Source: JBBSJZ01 sp041751935
GTDB taxonomy: Bacteria; Planctomycetota; Planctomycetia; Pirellulales; Pirellulaceae
Assembly: GCA_041751935.1 (NCBI GenBank)
Contig: JBGSIA010000036.1
Span: 1-64,000 of the forward strand
DNA length: 64,000 bases
Reading direction: 5' to 3'
Shown here: one piece after another, positions 34,160-43,529 of the stretch
Position numbering within the stretch: position 1 is the first letter of the stretch
Layout of the letters: every line of letters starts with the position of its first letter
Program-made: the position numbers and the translations under genes
Notes under the pieces: model-generated
Told to the model about the DNA's origin: nothing
The model's input: only the letters and a program-made list of their open reading frames with translations
The model's database searches: none

Positions 34160-36301
34160 ATGACACGCCGCTGTACCCGTTTTGCATTTGTCGTTGTTAC
34201 TCTGTTGGTAACGGCTCCCCTGTGCGCCGACGAACCGACACCCGCAGTGAAGACGACGGTGATGCAATATCCGACGACCCGCAAGGACAATGTGACCGAT
34301 TCGTATCATGGTCGCCAAGTCGCTGATCCGTATCGTTGGCTCGAGGACGTCGAAAGCGAAGATGCCGACGCGTGGGTCGCTGCACAAAACAAAGTGACGC
34401 GGCAGTACCTTGATTCGCTGCCGTCGCGCCAGCCGATGCGAAATCGGTTGGAACAGCTTTGGAACTACGAGCGATTCGGGTTGCCGGAAAAAAAGGGCGA
34501 GCGATACTTTTACAGCCACAATGATGGACTGCAGAACCAGAATGTGCTGTACGTCGCCGAGTCGCTGGAAGCGGATAAGCGGCTGTTGCTCGATCCAAAC
34601 ACGCTCAGTGAAGACGGAACCGTCGCATTGGGCGAATGGCAAATCAGTGACGATGGTTCTCTTTTGGCCTATTCAATCGCGGACGGCGGCAGTGATTGGC
34701 GCACTTGGAAAGTCCGCGACGTGGTGACCGGCAAGGACACCGAGGACGAAGTTCGTTGGAGCAAGTTCAGCGGTGCGGCATGGTTGCCGGACGAGTCTGG
34801 GTTTTATTACGCCCGTTACAACGAGCCGACTGAGGGAGCTGAGCTGACCGGCACCAATGAGTTTCAGAAACTGTATTTTCATAAGTTGGGGACGTCGCAG
34901 GCGGACGACACGTTGGTTTTCGAAAACGCAGAGGAGCCCAAGTGGGGTTTTTCGCCGGAACTAACTGATGATGGTCGCTATTTAGTCATTCACAACTGGA
35001 AGGGCAGTGAGCCGAAGGCACAAATTTTTGCGCAGGATTTAAGCCAGCCCAATGCCCCAGTTCAACCGCTGGTAACAGGTTTTGACGCCGATTACGAGTT
35101 CATCGGCAATGACGCAGCGACGATTTTTCTGCTAACTGATCACGAAGCACCGCGACGACGAGTGATCGCCGTTGACGCGACGAATCCAAACCGTGATTTG
35201 TGGCGTGAAGTAATCCCTGAGACCGACGACGTGCTGCAGAGCGTCACGCTGTTCGGCGACGAATTTTTCGTCACGTATTTACACGATGCACTTTCGAAAG
35301 TCGTTCGCTATTCACTTCAGGGCGATTCCCTTGGCGATGTCAAATTGCCGGGGTTGGGTTCGGTCACCGGTTTTGACGGCGAACGAGATTCGCTGGAAAC
35401 GTTTTTTTTGTTTGAGAACTATGTCACTGCTGGTTCGATCTATCGCTACGACTTGAAGACGGGCAAGACGAACATGTGGCGCGAGCCAAAATCGCTGCTT
35501 AAGGTCGATGAGTTTGTGACCGAGCAAGTTTTTTGTGAGAGTAAAGACGGTACGCGAATACCGATCATCATTACGCGGCGACGAGAATCCAAGTTGGACA
35601 GCACGAATCGAACGGTTCTGTACGCTTACGGCGGGTTCAACATTTCGCTCACGCCATCGTACTCACCGGCAATCGCAGCCTGGATCGATGCTGGCAATGT
35701 CTACGCTGTTGCCAACTTGCGTGGTGGCGGTGAGTACGGACGGCAGTGGCATGAGGATGGCATGAGGCTGAAGAAACAAAACGTCTTCGACGACTTCATC
35801 GCCGCGGCTGAGTACTTGATCGCCAAGAACTATACGAGCAAAGAGCGGTTGGCGATCCGAGGTGGCAGCAACGGCGGGCTGTTGGTCGGAGCGGTGATGA
35901 CACAACGCCCCGACTTGTTCGCGGTTTGTTTGCCTGCGGTCGGTGTGATGGACATGCTGCGCTACCACAAGTTCACGATTGGCTGGGCCTGGACAACCGA
36001 GTTTGGTAGCAGTGACGAAGAGGATCAAATCGACAACTTGCTTTCCTACTCACCGCTGCACAATATCGAATCGGGCGTTTGCTATCCGGCTACCTTGATT
36101 ACGACTGCTGACCGTGACGATCGCGTGGTGCCTGGACACAGCTTTAAGTTTGCCGCGGCATTGCAGGCGGCTCAGGTTTGTGATCATTCGACGCTGATTC
36201 GAATCGAGACGCGGGCTGGCCACGGTGCAGGAACGCCGATCAGCAAACGGATCGAGGAGTATGCCGACTTGTGGGCGTTCGTGATTGAGAACACGAAGTA
36301 A
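34160..36301 (+). CDS. Exported prolyl oligopeptidase (peptidase family S9A)
   Basis: A 713-aa serine peptidase that cleaves short peptides after proline. ATG 34160 opens a signal peptide (RRCTRFAFVVVTLLVTAPLCA), so the enzyme is probably periplasmic. The N-terminal YPTTRKDNVTDSYHGRQVADPYRWLED and the beta-propeller that follows are typical. The catalytic domain has RGGSNGGLLVGA (Ser about 570), DRDDRVVPGHSFK (Asp about 654) and RAGHGAG (His about 688). Full family length. The downstream membrane-protease gene starts 9 nt after its stop, suggesting an operon. Upstream in-frame starts overlap the previous gene and are unlikely. Confidence 0.95.
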   Translation: MTRRCTRFAFVVVTLLVTAPLCADEPTPAVKTTVMQYPTTRKDNVTDSYHGRQVADPYRWLEDVESEDADAWVAAQNKVTRQYLDSLPSRQPMRNRLEQLWNYERFGLPEKKGERYFYSHNDGLQNQNVLYVAESLEADKRLLLDPNTLSEDGTVALGEWQISDDGSLLAYSIADGGSDWRTWKVRDVVTGKDTEDEVRWSKFSGAAWLPDESGFYYARYNEPTEGAELTGTNEFQKLYFHKLGTSQADDTLVFENAEEPKWGFSPELTDDGRYLVIHNWKGSEPKAQIFAQDLSQPNAPVQPLVTGFDADYEFIGNDAATIFLLTDHEAPRRRVIAVDATNPNRDLWREVIPETDDVLQSVTLFGDEFFVTYLHDALSKVVRYSLQGDSLGDVKLPGLGSVTGFDGERDSLETFFLFENYVTAGSIYRYDLKTGKTNMWREPKSLLKVDEFVTEQVFCESKDGTRIPIIITRRRESKLDSTNRTVLYAYGGFNISLTPSYSPAIAAWIDAGNVYAVANLRGGGEYGRQWHEDGMRLKKQNVFDDFIAAAEYLIAKNYTSKERLAIRGGSNGGLLVGAVMTQRPDLFAVCLPAVGVMDMLRYHKFTIGWAWTTEFGSSDEEDQIDNLLSYSPLHNIESGVCYPATLITTADRDDRVVPGHSFKFAAALQAAQVCDHSTLIRIETRAGHGAGTPISKRIEEYADLWAFVIENTK

Positions 36302-36310
36302 GAATCGAAG

Positions 36311-37111
36311 ATGCTGCTACAAGAACCGCCAGAATCCAACTACGACATTCGATTCAATTTTCTCGGCTTTGCCGTCCGGGTGACTTGGACGTTTTGGGTC
36401 GGTACAGCCGTTCTGGGGTTCAGCCTAGTCGATGGCATCGACCGCTACCTGAATATCGAATCACCCGGCAGATTGCTGCTTTTTGTAATGTGGGCGGGTT
36501 GTGTCCTGGTAAGCATTCTCATTCATGAACTGGGACATGCGTTGGCCTTTCGCCAGTTCGGAATCAACAGCCGCATCGTGCTGTATCACTTCGGTGGACT
36601 TGCCGTGCCGACGAGTTCATTTTCACCTGGTCGAGGCTTTGGACGGCTGACAGAAAAGCAAGATTTGTGGATCGCCGCAGCCGGTCCGCTGGCGCAACTT
36701 GTCTCCGCAGTACTGGCGATCGCGGCACTGAAAGCGAAGGGCTATCAGGTATTCGCTTTCGTCATGATGCCGGACGCGCTCAGTCGCATTGGGAACATGC
36801 TCGACGGCGCAAGTTTGGAACTAGACAACGCCGCATTGTTCGCGCTGGCCGTGTTCTACATTTGGCCAAGTGTCATGTGGGCGCTACTCAATTTACTACC
36901 GGTGTGGCCGTTGGACGGAGGTCGCATCACTCGGTCGACGATGTTGATCCACGGTGGCAATGCAGAGCAGGCGATGTGGATCAGCTTGATCGTAGCCGGT
37001 GGCATCTCAGCTTATGGATTCATGCATCGCGATATGTTTTTAGGCATCTTGTTTGCGTCACTTGCGTTGGGCAATTACCAGATGCTGCAAGGTGGCGGAA
37101 TGCGATATTAG
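36311..37111 (+). CDS. Membrane metalloprotease of peptidase family M50 (site-2 type)
   Basis: A 266-aa multi-pass membrane protein. The zinc-binding HELGHALAF is at about 72-80 within a hydrophobic segment, and the third ligand motif NLLPVWPLDGGRI (Asp about 202) lies in a later segment, as in site-2 proteases. It would cut substrates inside or next to the membrane; members act on anti-sigma factors or signal peptides, but the substrate here is unknown. No PDZ or CBS domain is seen. Gene starts 9 nt after the prolyl oligopeptidase. Confidence 0.9.
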   Translation: MLLQEPPESNYDIRFNFLGFAVRVTWTFWVGTAVLGFSLVDGIDRYLNIESPGRLLLFVMWAGCVLVSILIHELGHALAFRQFGINSRIVLYHFGGLAVPTSSFSPGRGFGRLTEKQDLWIAAAGPLAQLVSAVLAIAALKAKGYQVFAFVMMPDALSRIGNMLDGASLELDNAALFALAVFYIWPSVMWALLNLLPVWPLDGGRITRSTMLIHGGNAEQAMWISLIVAGGISAYGFMHRDMFLGILFASLALGNYQMLQGGGMRY

Positions 37112-37452
37112 CAGTGCGTCTGTCACTCACATTCGTGTGTCGTTGATGTCGCCAGCGAATGTTGTATCGCGGTTCATCAACTCGGTGAAGCATCACACTC
37201 ATGACATGAAACTAAAAAAAACTTTCAATTGCACCCACTTTTTTGTGGAAAACATGTTGCGGAATTTAGAGAAGTGCGTAAAGTTACGCGCAGTTTTACC
37301 GATTGAATTTGCGCGCGTATCTTGACGTGGACGTCAACGCTTGCGGGTTCAATTACTAACCACAGTTAGCGAGCCGTGGCCGGTGGCTTCAAGAGTGTTA
37401 CTCCTGCAAGTCACAATGACTCGCTAACAGTCCTTTCTCGCGGAGGAAGAAC
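37112..37452. other. Intergenic region upstream of the histone-like gene
   Basis: 341 bp. It contains an inverted repeat, GTTAGCGAG (37365-37373) with CTCGCTAAC (37420-37428), and a good ribosome site CGGAGGAAGAAC just before ATG 37453. No credible gene. It may hold a regulated promoter or leader for the basic protein. Confidence 0.45.
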
Positions 37453-37635
37453 ATGGCCAAGAAGAAAGCTACGAAGAAGGCTGCCAAGTCAGCAGCACCC
37501 AAGAAGGCCGCCAAGAAAAAGGTGACCAAGAAGGCAGCGCCGAAGAAGGCTGCAAAGAAGAAGGCTGCAACTGGCGCTGCTGCCAGCAAGAAGGCTACGA
37601 AAAAGAAGGCTTCCAAGAAGAAAGCTGCTAAGTAA
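37453..37635 (+). CDS. Lys/Ala-rich histone H1-like DNA-binding protein
   Basis: A 60-aa protein composed almost wholly of Lys, Ala, Thr and Ser (KKKATKKAAKSAAPKKAAKK and further units), like the C-terminal tail of histone H1 and bacterial Hc-type or AlgP-like proteins. It would bind DNA or RNA through charge and may compact the nucleoid. There is GGAGGAAG upstream, and a very strong terminator follows, so it is a separate and probably well-expressed gene. The repeat-rich sequence could vary in length between strains. Confidence 0.85.
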   Translation: MAKKKATKKAAKSAAPKKAAKKKVTKKAAPKKAAKKKAATGAAASKKATKKKASKKKAAK

Positions 37636-37704
37636 AGCGGTTCGACTTGAGTCCTCAAGCCCCAACATCGAGCAAGACATCCGTTTTGCTCAGTTTGGCT
37701 TAAT

Positions 37705-37740
37705 AAAAGCCACGTCAGACATCGGTCTGACGTGGCTTTT
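37705..37740. terminator. Strong bidirectional rho-independent terminator
   Basis: AAAAGCCACGTCAGAC (37705-37720) pairs with GTCTGACGTGGCTTTT (37725-37740), 16 bp with a 4-nt loop, followed by TT. It serves both the histone-like gene and the convergent mrp gene, which ends at 37755. Confidence 0.92.
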
Positions 37741-37754
37741 TTCGTGCTTTTTGT

Positions 37755-38834
37755 TTAGAGAGTTGGCAAACTTGGTTTCGGCGGGCTTGCTGCGGCTTTC
37801 GCAGCCAATGCTCTCACAATCGCCTTCGTTACCGCATCCATCGGGGCTCGAGCGACAGCGTTTGCCTCCAACTCGCTCGCCAAACGACCTTCGTCTCCAG
37901 CAACGCGAAGCTCGATATGAATGGGGACTGCCCCCAAGAACGGAACGTCGAGTTCCTCTGCTTTATCTCTGGCGCCACCGCGACCAAAGATGTCGTACGT
38001 CTTGCCACAGCCAGGGCAAGCAAATCCACTCATGTTCTCTACCATTCCTAAGATGGGAATGTTGACCTTGCGGAACATGGCGATGGCCTTGATTGCGTCC
38101 AGCAATGCGACTTCTTGCGGCGTGCAAACGACAACGCTGCCAGCGATCGGTACCGCTTGAGAAAGCGTCAGCGCCACGTCACCGGTGCCTGGTGGCATAT
38201 CAATGACCAGATAATCCAGTTCGCCCCAATCCGTGTCATTGAGAAACTGGGTAATGCTGCCGTGCAACATCGGGCCTCGCCAAATCACCGCTTGATCTCG
38301 CTCAACAAGAAAGCCCATTGAGATAACTGGTAGATCATTATCCAGACGGATTGGTTCAATTTTTTTTGCTTCGGTGATCGCCGGCCGTCCCGACAACCCC
38401 AGCAATTGTGGAATGCTCGGCCCGTAGACATCCGCATCCATCAATCCGACCTTGCTGCCGAAGCGGCGAAGCGTTAACGCAAGCGATGCTGCCACCGTGC
38501 TCTTGCCCACTCCGCCTTTACCGCTGCCGACGACGATCACACTTTTGATACGCAGTCCGCTTTGACCCAAACGCGCCGGTGGTCGCGGATGATCGACGAC
38601 TTCGATCTCGACTTGGCTGCCTGCCGCCGCCGCGTGAATTTTGGCGGTCAACGCGTCGACGACTTCATCGGCAATAGCAAGAGAATGCGATGTCAGCGCG
38701 AGCTTCACGCGAACGCGAACCCCATCGACGCTAATTCCTTTGATCTGGCCCATCGAACCGATCGGTCGTCCGGTTTCTGGATCAGGATGTTTAGTGATCG
38801 CTTGCTCGATCGATTCGGCAGTGATATTGGACAT
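37755..38834 (-). CDS. mrp: Mrp/NBP35-type iron-sulfur cluster carrier ATPase
   Basis: A 359-aa cytoplasmic P-loop ATPase that binds and hands over [4Fe-4S] clusters. Residues 1-85 are a DUF59/MIP18-like domain. The deviant Walker A GSGKGGVGKST is at about 103-113, followed by DADVYGPSIP, MPPGTGDVALTLSQ and the cluster-binding pair in FACPGCGKTYDIFG (CXXC). All ligands are present and length is usual. It is downstream of the small protein gene 38900-39304, 65 nt away on the same strand. Confidence 0.95.
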   Translation of the reverse strand: MSNITAESIEQAITKHPDPETGRPIGSMGQIKGISVDGVRVRVKLALTSHSLAIADEVVDALTAKIHAAAAGSQVEIEVVDHPRPPARLGQSGLRIKSVIVVGSGKGGVGKSTVAASLALTLRRFGSKVGLMDADVYGPSIPQLLGLSGRPAITEAKKIEPIRLDNDLPVISMGFLVERDQAVIWRGPMLHGSITQFLNDTDWGELDYLVIDMPPGTGDVALTLSQAVPIAGSVVVCTPQEVALLDAIKAIAMFRKVNIPILGMVENMSGFACPGCGKTYDIFGRGGARDKAEELDVPFLGAVPIHIELRVAGDEGRLASELEANAVARAPMDAVTKAIVRALAAKAAASPPKPSLPTL

Positions 38835-38899
38835 GATGCTTTGATGCGGTAGAGAAAAAGGTTCCTATTTTGACACCGCGTTGATAACAGTTTTTCGTG

Positions 38900-39304
38900 T
38901 TAACCGCGATAGCCGCCGAAAGAGACCACCAAACGTTGCAGTCGAGACAATTCCTCGGGATGCCGGATGATCGCCGCCACTCCAAGCTCGGACAGCGCCG
39001 ATTGATCGTGAAGCGTCAATGAACCAGAGGCCACAATCTTTAGCCAAGACCTTCCATCAGGATCGAAATTCGTTAACGATTGGACGACTTCTACCTCTCG
39101 GCTGGAACTAAGTTCCCAAAGCACGATGCCACCGTTTAGTCGTCGCGTCAGCGGCACCACCTCTTTCGCATCCGAGTTAACGACGACGAGCGATTCGTCG
39201 CTGCCAATCCAATCCGCTGCCAACCGCCAAACCATTTGGCTGAATCGTTGCCCCGATTCGCAAACGATCCAGTGTCGTTCGCTGCGTTGCCCGAAACTCA
39301 TCAT
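38900..39304 (-). CDS. Hypothetical protein coupled to the NtrC-like regulator
   Basis: A 134-aa protein whose ATG overlaps the end of the upstream regulator gene by 4 nt, so translation is coupled. It has alternating hydrophobic strands (ESLVVVNSDAKEVVP, GGIVLWELSS, VVQSLTNFDPDGRSWL, LGVAAIIRHPEELSRLQRLV), resembling a receiver-like alpha/beta fold without the phospho-acceptor pattern being clear. No family recognised. It may modulate the upstream protein; this is inference from coupling. Confidence 0.7.
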   Translation of the reverse strand: MMSFGQRSERHWIVCESGQRFSQMVWRLAADWIGSDESLVVVNSDAKEVVPLTRRLNGGIVLWELSSSREVEVVQSLTNFDPDGRSWLKIVASGSLTLHDQSALSELGVAAIIRHPEELSRLQRLVVSFGGYRG

Positions 39305-40674
39305 TGCTGTGATTCGTCCAACCGCCGCAGCAATCGTGTTCGGCTGATCCCCAGCCGACGAGCCGCTTCGGCGCGGTTTCCATCAGCGGCGGCGACGGCG
39401 TCTTGGATCAATCGCAATTCGAACTGACGAACCGCAACATCCAGTTCGATCGGTTTGGCTTCTCGTTTACTGCCAGCTCCCGCTCGGTACGACCGAACAA
39501 CCAATGGCAAATGCTCGGCCGCGATGGTGTCGGCGGTCGACGTGCGAACGGCATGCCGAATCGCGGCATCCAGTTCCGCAAAATCACCAGGCCAAGGATA
39601 CTTCACCATCGCGTCGATCGCAGCGCGAGTGAATCGCTCGGCGGTGCCCTCGCGAGCTGCGTGACGAGCATCAAGCAGCGCTGCGGCAACCAATGGCAGA
39701 TCCTCAACACGCCGCGACAGTGGTTCGATCGAGATATGCAAGACCGTCAACAATTCGGCGAGCCTAGGCACCAAAACACGCGTGGATGCGATGTCTGGAG
39801 CAAGCGTCTTGTCGCTAGCGATCGGTTCGCAATACAACTTGGGCTGAGGCGAGCACAAGCCCATCAATCGAATACGTGAGGCAGCTCCGATCACGACTTC
39901 AGCTAACCGTGACTGTGCTTCAATGGGCATCTCGTCCAATCCGCGGACGAGGATACTGGCGGTCGACTTGCTTGATTCAGCGATCTGGTTGATTGCCGGA
40001 GAAATGGTCGCCTCAAGCAGTTCTGCGTCCATCAGCGGACCGTCGACGATAACAAGCGGTTCACCTGGTGCTGAAAGCAAGTGGATTCGTGACGCGATCG
40101 ATTCTGCGCCAGATCCGTAGGGTCCAAAAAAACCGAGGTGCGTTCGCAGCTTGGCCGCAATTTGTAACCGTCCACGCAATCGCTTGGCGGCTGCCGAGGT
40201 ACCTGCGGTGGCGATCACCGCGATGCTGGCGTGTCGTTTTCGCCAACCATCGAGCGTTTGGCGAATGGTAATCGAGTCGGAGAGCTGAGGATCAATCACC
40301 GAGTTGGGAAAAGCTCCCGCGACAGCAATCGTTAACGCCTCCGCGTCCGTTCCGAATTGCATGAAGCGAACGTGTTGCGGAGCAATCGATTTTCCAAGAA
40401 CTTCCGGTGGCTGGACAAGAAGCAGTGAAAATCCACTTCCGCTTAGCCCCGGTGGCGGCGACAACGATGCCGCGAGAACGTCAGCAGGATCTTCGGACTT
40501 GGGCGAGCCAGCGATGCTCTGGCGGTCGAGCAAGATGTCCGGCTCGATGCCGAGCCATTTCGCCGCTTCGCTGGAGACGAAGGCAATCTTGCCACCCGAT
40601 GTGATCACCCAGAACGCCGCGTTGGAGGCGGCGAGTAGACGAGACAGCGACCGTACGTTGGGGGCAGAAGGCAT
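39301..40674 (-). CDS. NtrC-like regulator with degenerate AAA+ domain and Fis-type HTH
   Basis: A 457-aa protein. The N-terminus (about 8-60: SNAAFWVITSGGKIAFVSSE) looks like a PAS domain. The middle (about 150-380) has the layout of a sigma-54 activator AAA+ domain (LEATISPAINQIAES, DLPLVAAALLDARHAA, MVKYPWPGDFAELDAAIRH) but the Walker A equivalent reads GPYGSGAES (184-192) with no Lys, and I see no GAFTGA loop. The C-terminus (about 415-455) is a Fis-type HTH (AAADGNRAEAARRLGISRTRLLRRL). It can probably bind DNA but is unlikely to hydrolyse ATP or activate sigma-54 in the usual way. Confidence 0.8.
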   Translation of the reverse strand: MPSAPNVRSLSRLLAASNAAFWVITSGGKIAFVSSEAAKWLGIEPDILLDRQSIAGSPKSEDPADVLAASLSPPPGLSGSGFSLLLVQPPEVLGKSIAPQHVRFMQFGTDAEALTIAVAGAFPNSVIDPQLSDSITIRQTLDGWRKRHASIAVIATAGTSAAAKRLRGRLQIAAKLRTHLGFFGPYGSGAESIASRIHLLSAPGEPLVIVDGPLMDAELLEATISPAINQIAESSKSTASILVRGLDEMPIEAQSRLAEVVIGAASRIRLMGLCSPQPKLYCEPIASDKTLAPDIASTRVLVPRLAELLTVLHISIEPLSRRVEDLPLVAAALLDARHAAREGTAERFTRAAIDAMVKYPWPGDFAELDAAIRHAVRTSTADTIAAEHLPLVVRSYRAGAGSKREAKPIELDVAVRQFELRLIQDAVAAADGNRAEAARRLGISRTRLLRRLDESQQ

Positions 40675-40692
40675 GCACCTATGCTAATTCGC

Positions 40693-41016
40693 CTAAAACA
40701 CGTCCAACATGAAATGATGGCCGGAATGGTAGCGCCGGTTGCTGGGGTACATGTTGTGCCATTGCTTGTTGTACACCGGAATCCGCATTTCGGCCGGATA
40801 ACGGTGGTACAAGCTGTCACTGCTCTTGTAATACTCTTGACCGTAGAAATTCTGCGGATAGTAAACATAAGGGTAGTGGTAAAAACGATTCCAGTCACGG
40901 AAATCGGACTCTCCGCCCCACGTGCGTCCGAACGCCCGTTGGTCGGCTGAGGCGGTTTCAGCGACCGCGGCCATGCTGATGATGAGCAAGGCGGCAATAA
41001 AAAGTTGACGGAGCAT
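40693..41016 (-). CDS. Small secreted Tyr-rich protein
   Basis: A 107-aa protein with a clear signal peptide (LRQLFIAALLIISMAAVAETASA) and a mature part very rich in Tyr, His and aromatic residues (NRFYHYPYVYYPQNFYGQEY, then YHSGHHFML). I recall similar short proteins in Pirellulaceae but cannot name a supported function. It ends 18 nt before the start of the NtrC-like gene, on the same strand. Confidence 0.75.
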   Translation of the reverse strand: MLRQLFIAALLIISMAAVAETASADQRAFGRTWGGESDFRDWNRFYHYPYVYYPQNFYGQEYYKSSDSLYHRYPAEMRIPVYNKQWHNMYPSNRRYHSGHHFMLDVF

Positions 41017-41333
41017 GCGTGCTTCCTCCTGTCAGAAACGAAAAATTGACCACTTTTTGCAATGTGTGGCGTGATTGATCGTCGGTGTGAACTGGCTATG
41101 GGTACAGAGTTTTCGCGAGCCCGATGATTGGTTCGGTAGCCCGATGACTGTCACTATCGGCAGAATCGTTAGGGCCGGTTGAGTCGATCCTGACCGGAAA
41201 TTCTTGAGAAAACCGCACTCCAACCCGCGTTGCAGCGTAGGAATGACTTCTCACCCCAGGTGCAAAGCACCTATGATTACCGAAGTCCCCGCCGCCAGTG
41301 GCGAATTCGTTTCCTCCAACAAAGATCATTGGC
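41017..41333. other. Divergent intergenic region
   Basis: 317 bp between the Tyr-rich secreted protein (minus) and the CPFC-motif protein (plus). It must hold both promoters. No hairpin, repeat or credible gene identified. Confidence 0.4.
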
Positions 41334-42794
41334 ATGCTGTTTCAGCGACCTTTCGTTTTGGTTCTGGCAACCGCCGCTCTGCTTGGCTCATATGCTCCAA
41401 CGGCCTGGGCGTGTCCGTTCTGTAGCGCCGTATCGCAAACGTTGCGGCAAGAAATGTCCGCGATGGATGCCGTGGTTGTCGCCTCTGCACTGCACAGTGG
41501 TGCAACTCGCAACTTGGAAACAGGCGAAGTCGAAATGAAGATCGAAAAGATCCTCAAAGGCGACACGTTGGTGAAAGTTGGCCAGACTGTGAAAGCGATT
41601 TATTACGGTGATGTTGACCCGGGGCGACGGTTCATGCTTTCTGGAGTCGATCCACCCCAAATGCAGTGGTCGTGCTTGCCGTTATCTGAACGTGCCGAGG
41701 CCTACGTGATCCGCATCACGGAGATGCCCGACGACCCACTGGCCCGACTTCGATTCTATTACGATTACCTGCAGGACGAAGAAACAATGCTTTCTCGCGA
41801 TGCCTATGATGAATTCGCAATCACGCCGTATGAAGTCGTGCGGAAGCTTGAACCAGATATGAAACATGGCCAGATCGTTGATTGGATCAGCGACCCAGAG
41901 ATGTCCACTGATCGCAAACGGTTGTACCTGACATTGCTGGGCGTTTGTGGGTCAGAGAAAGACTTGCCGATGCTCGAACAGATGCTGCGAGGTACCGAAA
42001 AGAGTACACGTGGCGGACTCGATGCGCTGATTGCCTGTTACCTGACACTCGCTGGTGAGCAGGGGCTTGCGCTGGTGGACGAACTGTTCCTAAACAATCG
42101 GCAAGCACCTTATGCCGACACCTATGCCGCAATCATGGCTGTGCGTTTCCATGGAACCGAAGGCGACGTGATCCCTCGCAGCGCGCTCGTTGAATCGCTG
42201 CACCACGTATTGGAGCGATCAGACCTAGCCGATCTGGTGATCCCCGACTTGGCTCGCTGGAACGACTGGACTCAAGTCGAGCGATTGAAGGAATTGTTCA
42301 TCAAAGCCGACGCGGACAACAACTGGGTCCGTGTACCGGTCGTGAACTACCTTCGTGCTTGCCCGAATGCGGATGCCAAGGAGGCTCTGAAGAAGTTGGA
42401 AGAAGTCGATCCAGAAAGTGTCCGCCGAGCGAATACTTTTTTCGCCATCCCAGTACCCGCTAAGGAAGCACAACCCTCCAGCTCATCGATCAACCGCCAG
42501 AGGTCGACCCGACTAGCCAGTGCTTCCGCGGAAGCCAGCGATTCTCCCAATTCCATTGCTCGCCCGACAAATACATTGTTCGGTGGTTTCGTTTTGTTCA
42601 AGCCTGACTCCCCGACCGCCAGCAACACGCCGGTAGCGTTGTCGGTTGCACCGTTAGCAGCGACCGCGGGGGTGAACCCTTGGCGGTTAACCAGCGTATT
42701 GGCGATGTCCGTGGCTTCGCTGATGATTTTCCAGTACCTACTGCTCAGCGGCGGCCAACAGTCTCTCGCAACTAACGCGGTTGCTTTCAAGTAA
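41334..42794 (+). CDS. Exported membrane protein with N-terminal CPFC motif
   Basis: A 486-aa protein with a signal peptide (residues 1-25, VLVLATAALLGSYAPTAWA) directly followed by CPFCSAVSQTLRQEMSAMD. A beta-rich section (TLVKVGQTVKAIYYGDVDPG) and a long helical region with HEAT-like pairs (about 140-370) follow, then a disordered Ser/Pro/Ala linker and one C-terminal TM segment (about 457-478, VLAMSVASLMIFQYLLLSG). The CPFC pair at the mature N-terminus could bind metal or take part in thiol chemistry. It is 21 nt upstream of the first DUF3299 gene, and all three look like one operon. No named family recognised. Confidence 0.78.
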   Translation: MLFQRPFVLVLATAALLGSYAPTAWACPFCSAVSQTLRQEMSAMDAVVVASALHSGATRNLETGEVEMKIEKILKGDTLVKVGQTVKAIYYGDVDPGRRFMLSGVDPPQMQWSCLPLSERAEAYVIRITEMPDDPLARLRFYYDYLQDEETMLSRDAYDEFAITPYEVVRKLEPDMKHGQIVDWISDPEMSTDRKRLYLTLLGVCGSEKDLPMLEQMLRGTEKSTRGGLDALIACYLTLAGEQGLALVDELFLNNRQAPYADTYAAIMAVRFHGTEGDVIPRSALVESLHHVLERSDLADLVIPDLARWNDWTQVERLKELFIKADADNNWVRVPVVNYLRACPNADAKEALKKLEEVDPESVRRANTFFAIPVPAKEAQPSSSSINRQRSTRLASASAEASDSPNSIARPTNTLFGGFVLFKPDSPTASNTPVALSVAPLAATAGVNPWRLTSVLAMSVASLMIFQYLLLSGGQQSLATNAVAFK

Positions 42795-42815
42795 GAACGA
42801 GCGAGTTTTGACACG

Positions 42816-43493
42816 ATGAGCGCCAGCCTGCACATGTCGACGACCGACGACGCGGTCGACTTTCCCTATCGGGCGGTCAGTCGCCCGGCAATCGCTTCAT
42901 TGTTTTTTGCTGTGCTGGCGCTGCCGGGCATGTTGCAGACGTTTGCCCCGATGTTGTTGCTGACCCTTGTTGGAATTCTTACCGCGATCCTGGGACTCGC
43001 AGCGACGACTCGCTATGCGAACGAGTTCAGTGGCAAGTCTATCGCCATCGCGGGACTGGCCATCAATTCGTTGCTGTTGGTGGGTGGTATGGCCAGTCAC
43101 ATTTATATCTACATGACCGAGGTCCCCGAAGGCTACCAGAGAGTCCAGTTCTATGAACTGCAGCAAGACGCGGCGCTGCCGGATATGCCGACGCAAAAAT
43201 CAATCGATATTGACGGACAGTCCGTATTCTTGAAAGGTTACATCCATCCGTCGTCCGGCAGTGGACTGTTGCGTCAATTTATCCTCGTACCTGACTTGGG
43301 AACTTGCTGCTTTGGCGGTCAACCTCGCAGTTCGGACATGATCGAAGTCACTCTGACAAACGGCGAAACGATTAAAGCCGGCATGACCAAGATCAAGTTG
43401 GCTGGCACATTCACAGTCAATCGAGCACCTCAGACGGTCGCGGACTTTGAGAACGCGCTGTTTTATCGCATGCGAGTCGACGAAATCCGTTGA
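42816..43493 (+). CDS. DUF3299 protein with membrane-anchor N-terminus
   Basis: A 225-aa protein. Two TM segments at about 28-65 and 72-97 (DUF4190-like pair: IASLFFAVLALPGMLQTF, IAIAGLAINSLLLVGGM) anchor a C-terminal extracytoplasmic DUF3299 domain (about 125-225) with SVFLKGYIHPSS, RQFILVPDLGTCCFGGQP and MIEVTLTNG. The CCFG pair is the conserved feature of the family. The paralogous gene follows 36 nt later. MSTTDD (42834) is an alternative start. Role unknown; the cysteines suggest metal or redox function. Confidence 0.85.
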   Translation: MSASLHMSTTDDAVDFPYRAVSRPAIASLFFAVLALPGMLQTFAPMLLLTLVGILTAILGLAATTRYANEFSGKSIAIAGLAINSLLLVGGMASHIYIYMTEVPEGYQRVQFYELQQDAALPDMPTQKSIDIDGQSVFLKGYIHPSSGSGLLRQFILVPDLGTCCFGGQPRSSDMIEVTLTNGETIKAGMTKIKLAGTFTVNRAPQTVADFENALFYRMRVDEIR

Positions 43494-43529
43494 CCAGCAC
43501 TTTACCCTACTAGCAACCTAAAACCTGCC

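Noticed and set aside
37453..37658. Minus-strand hydrophobic frame opposite the histone-like gene
   Set aside because: The Phe/Ala/Leu-rich translation is a mechanical complement of the Lys/Ala codons.
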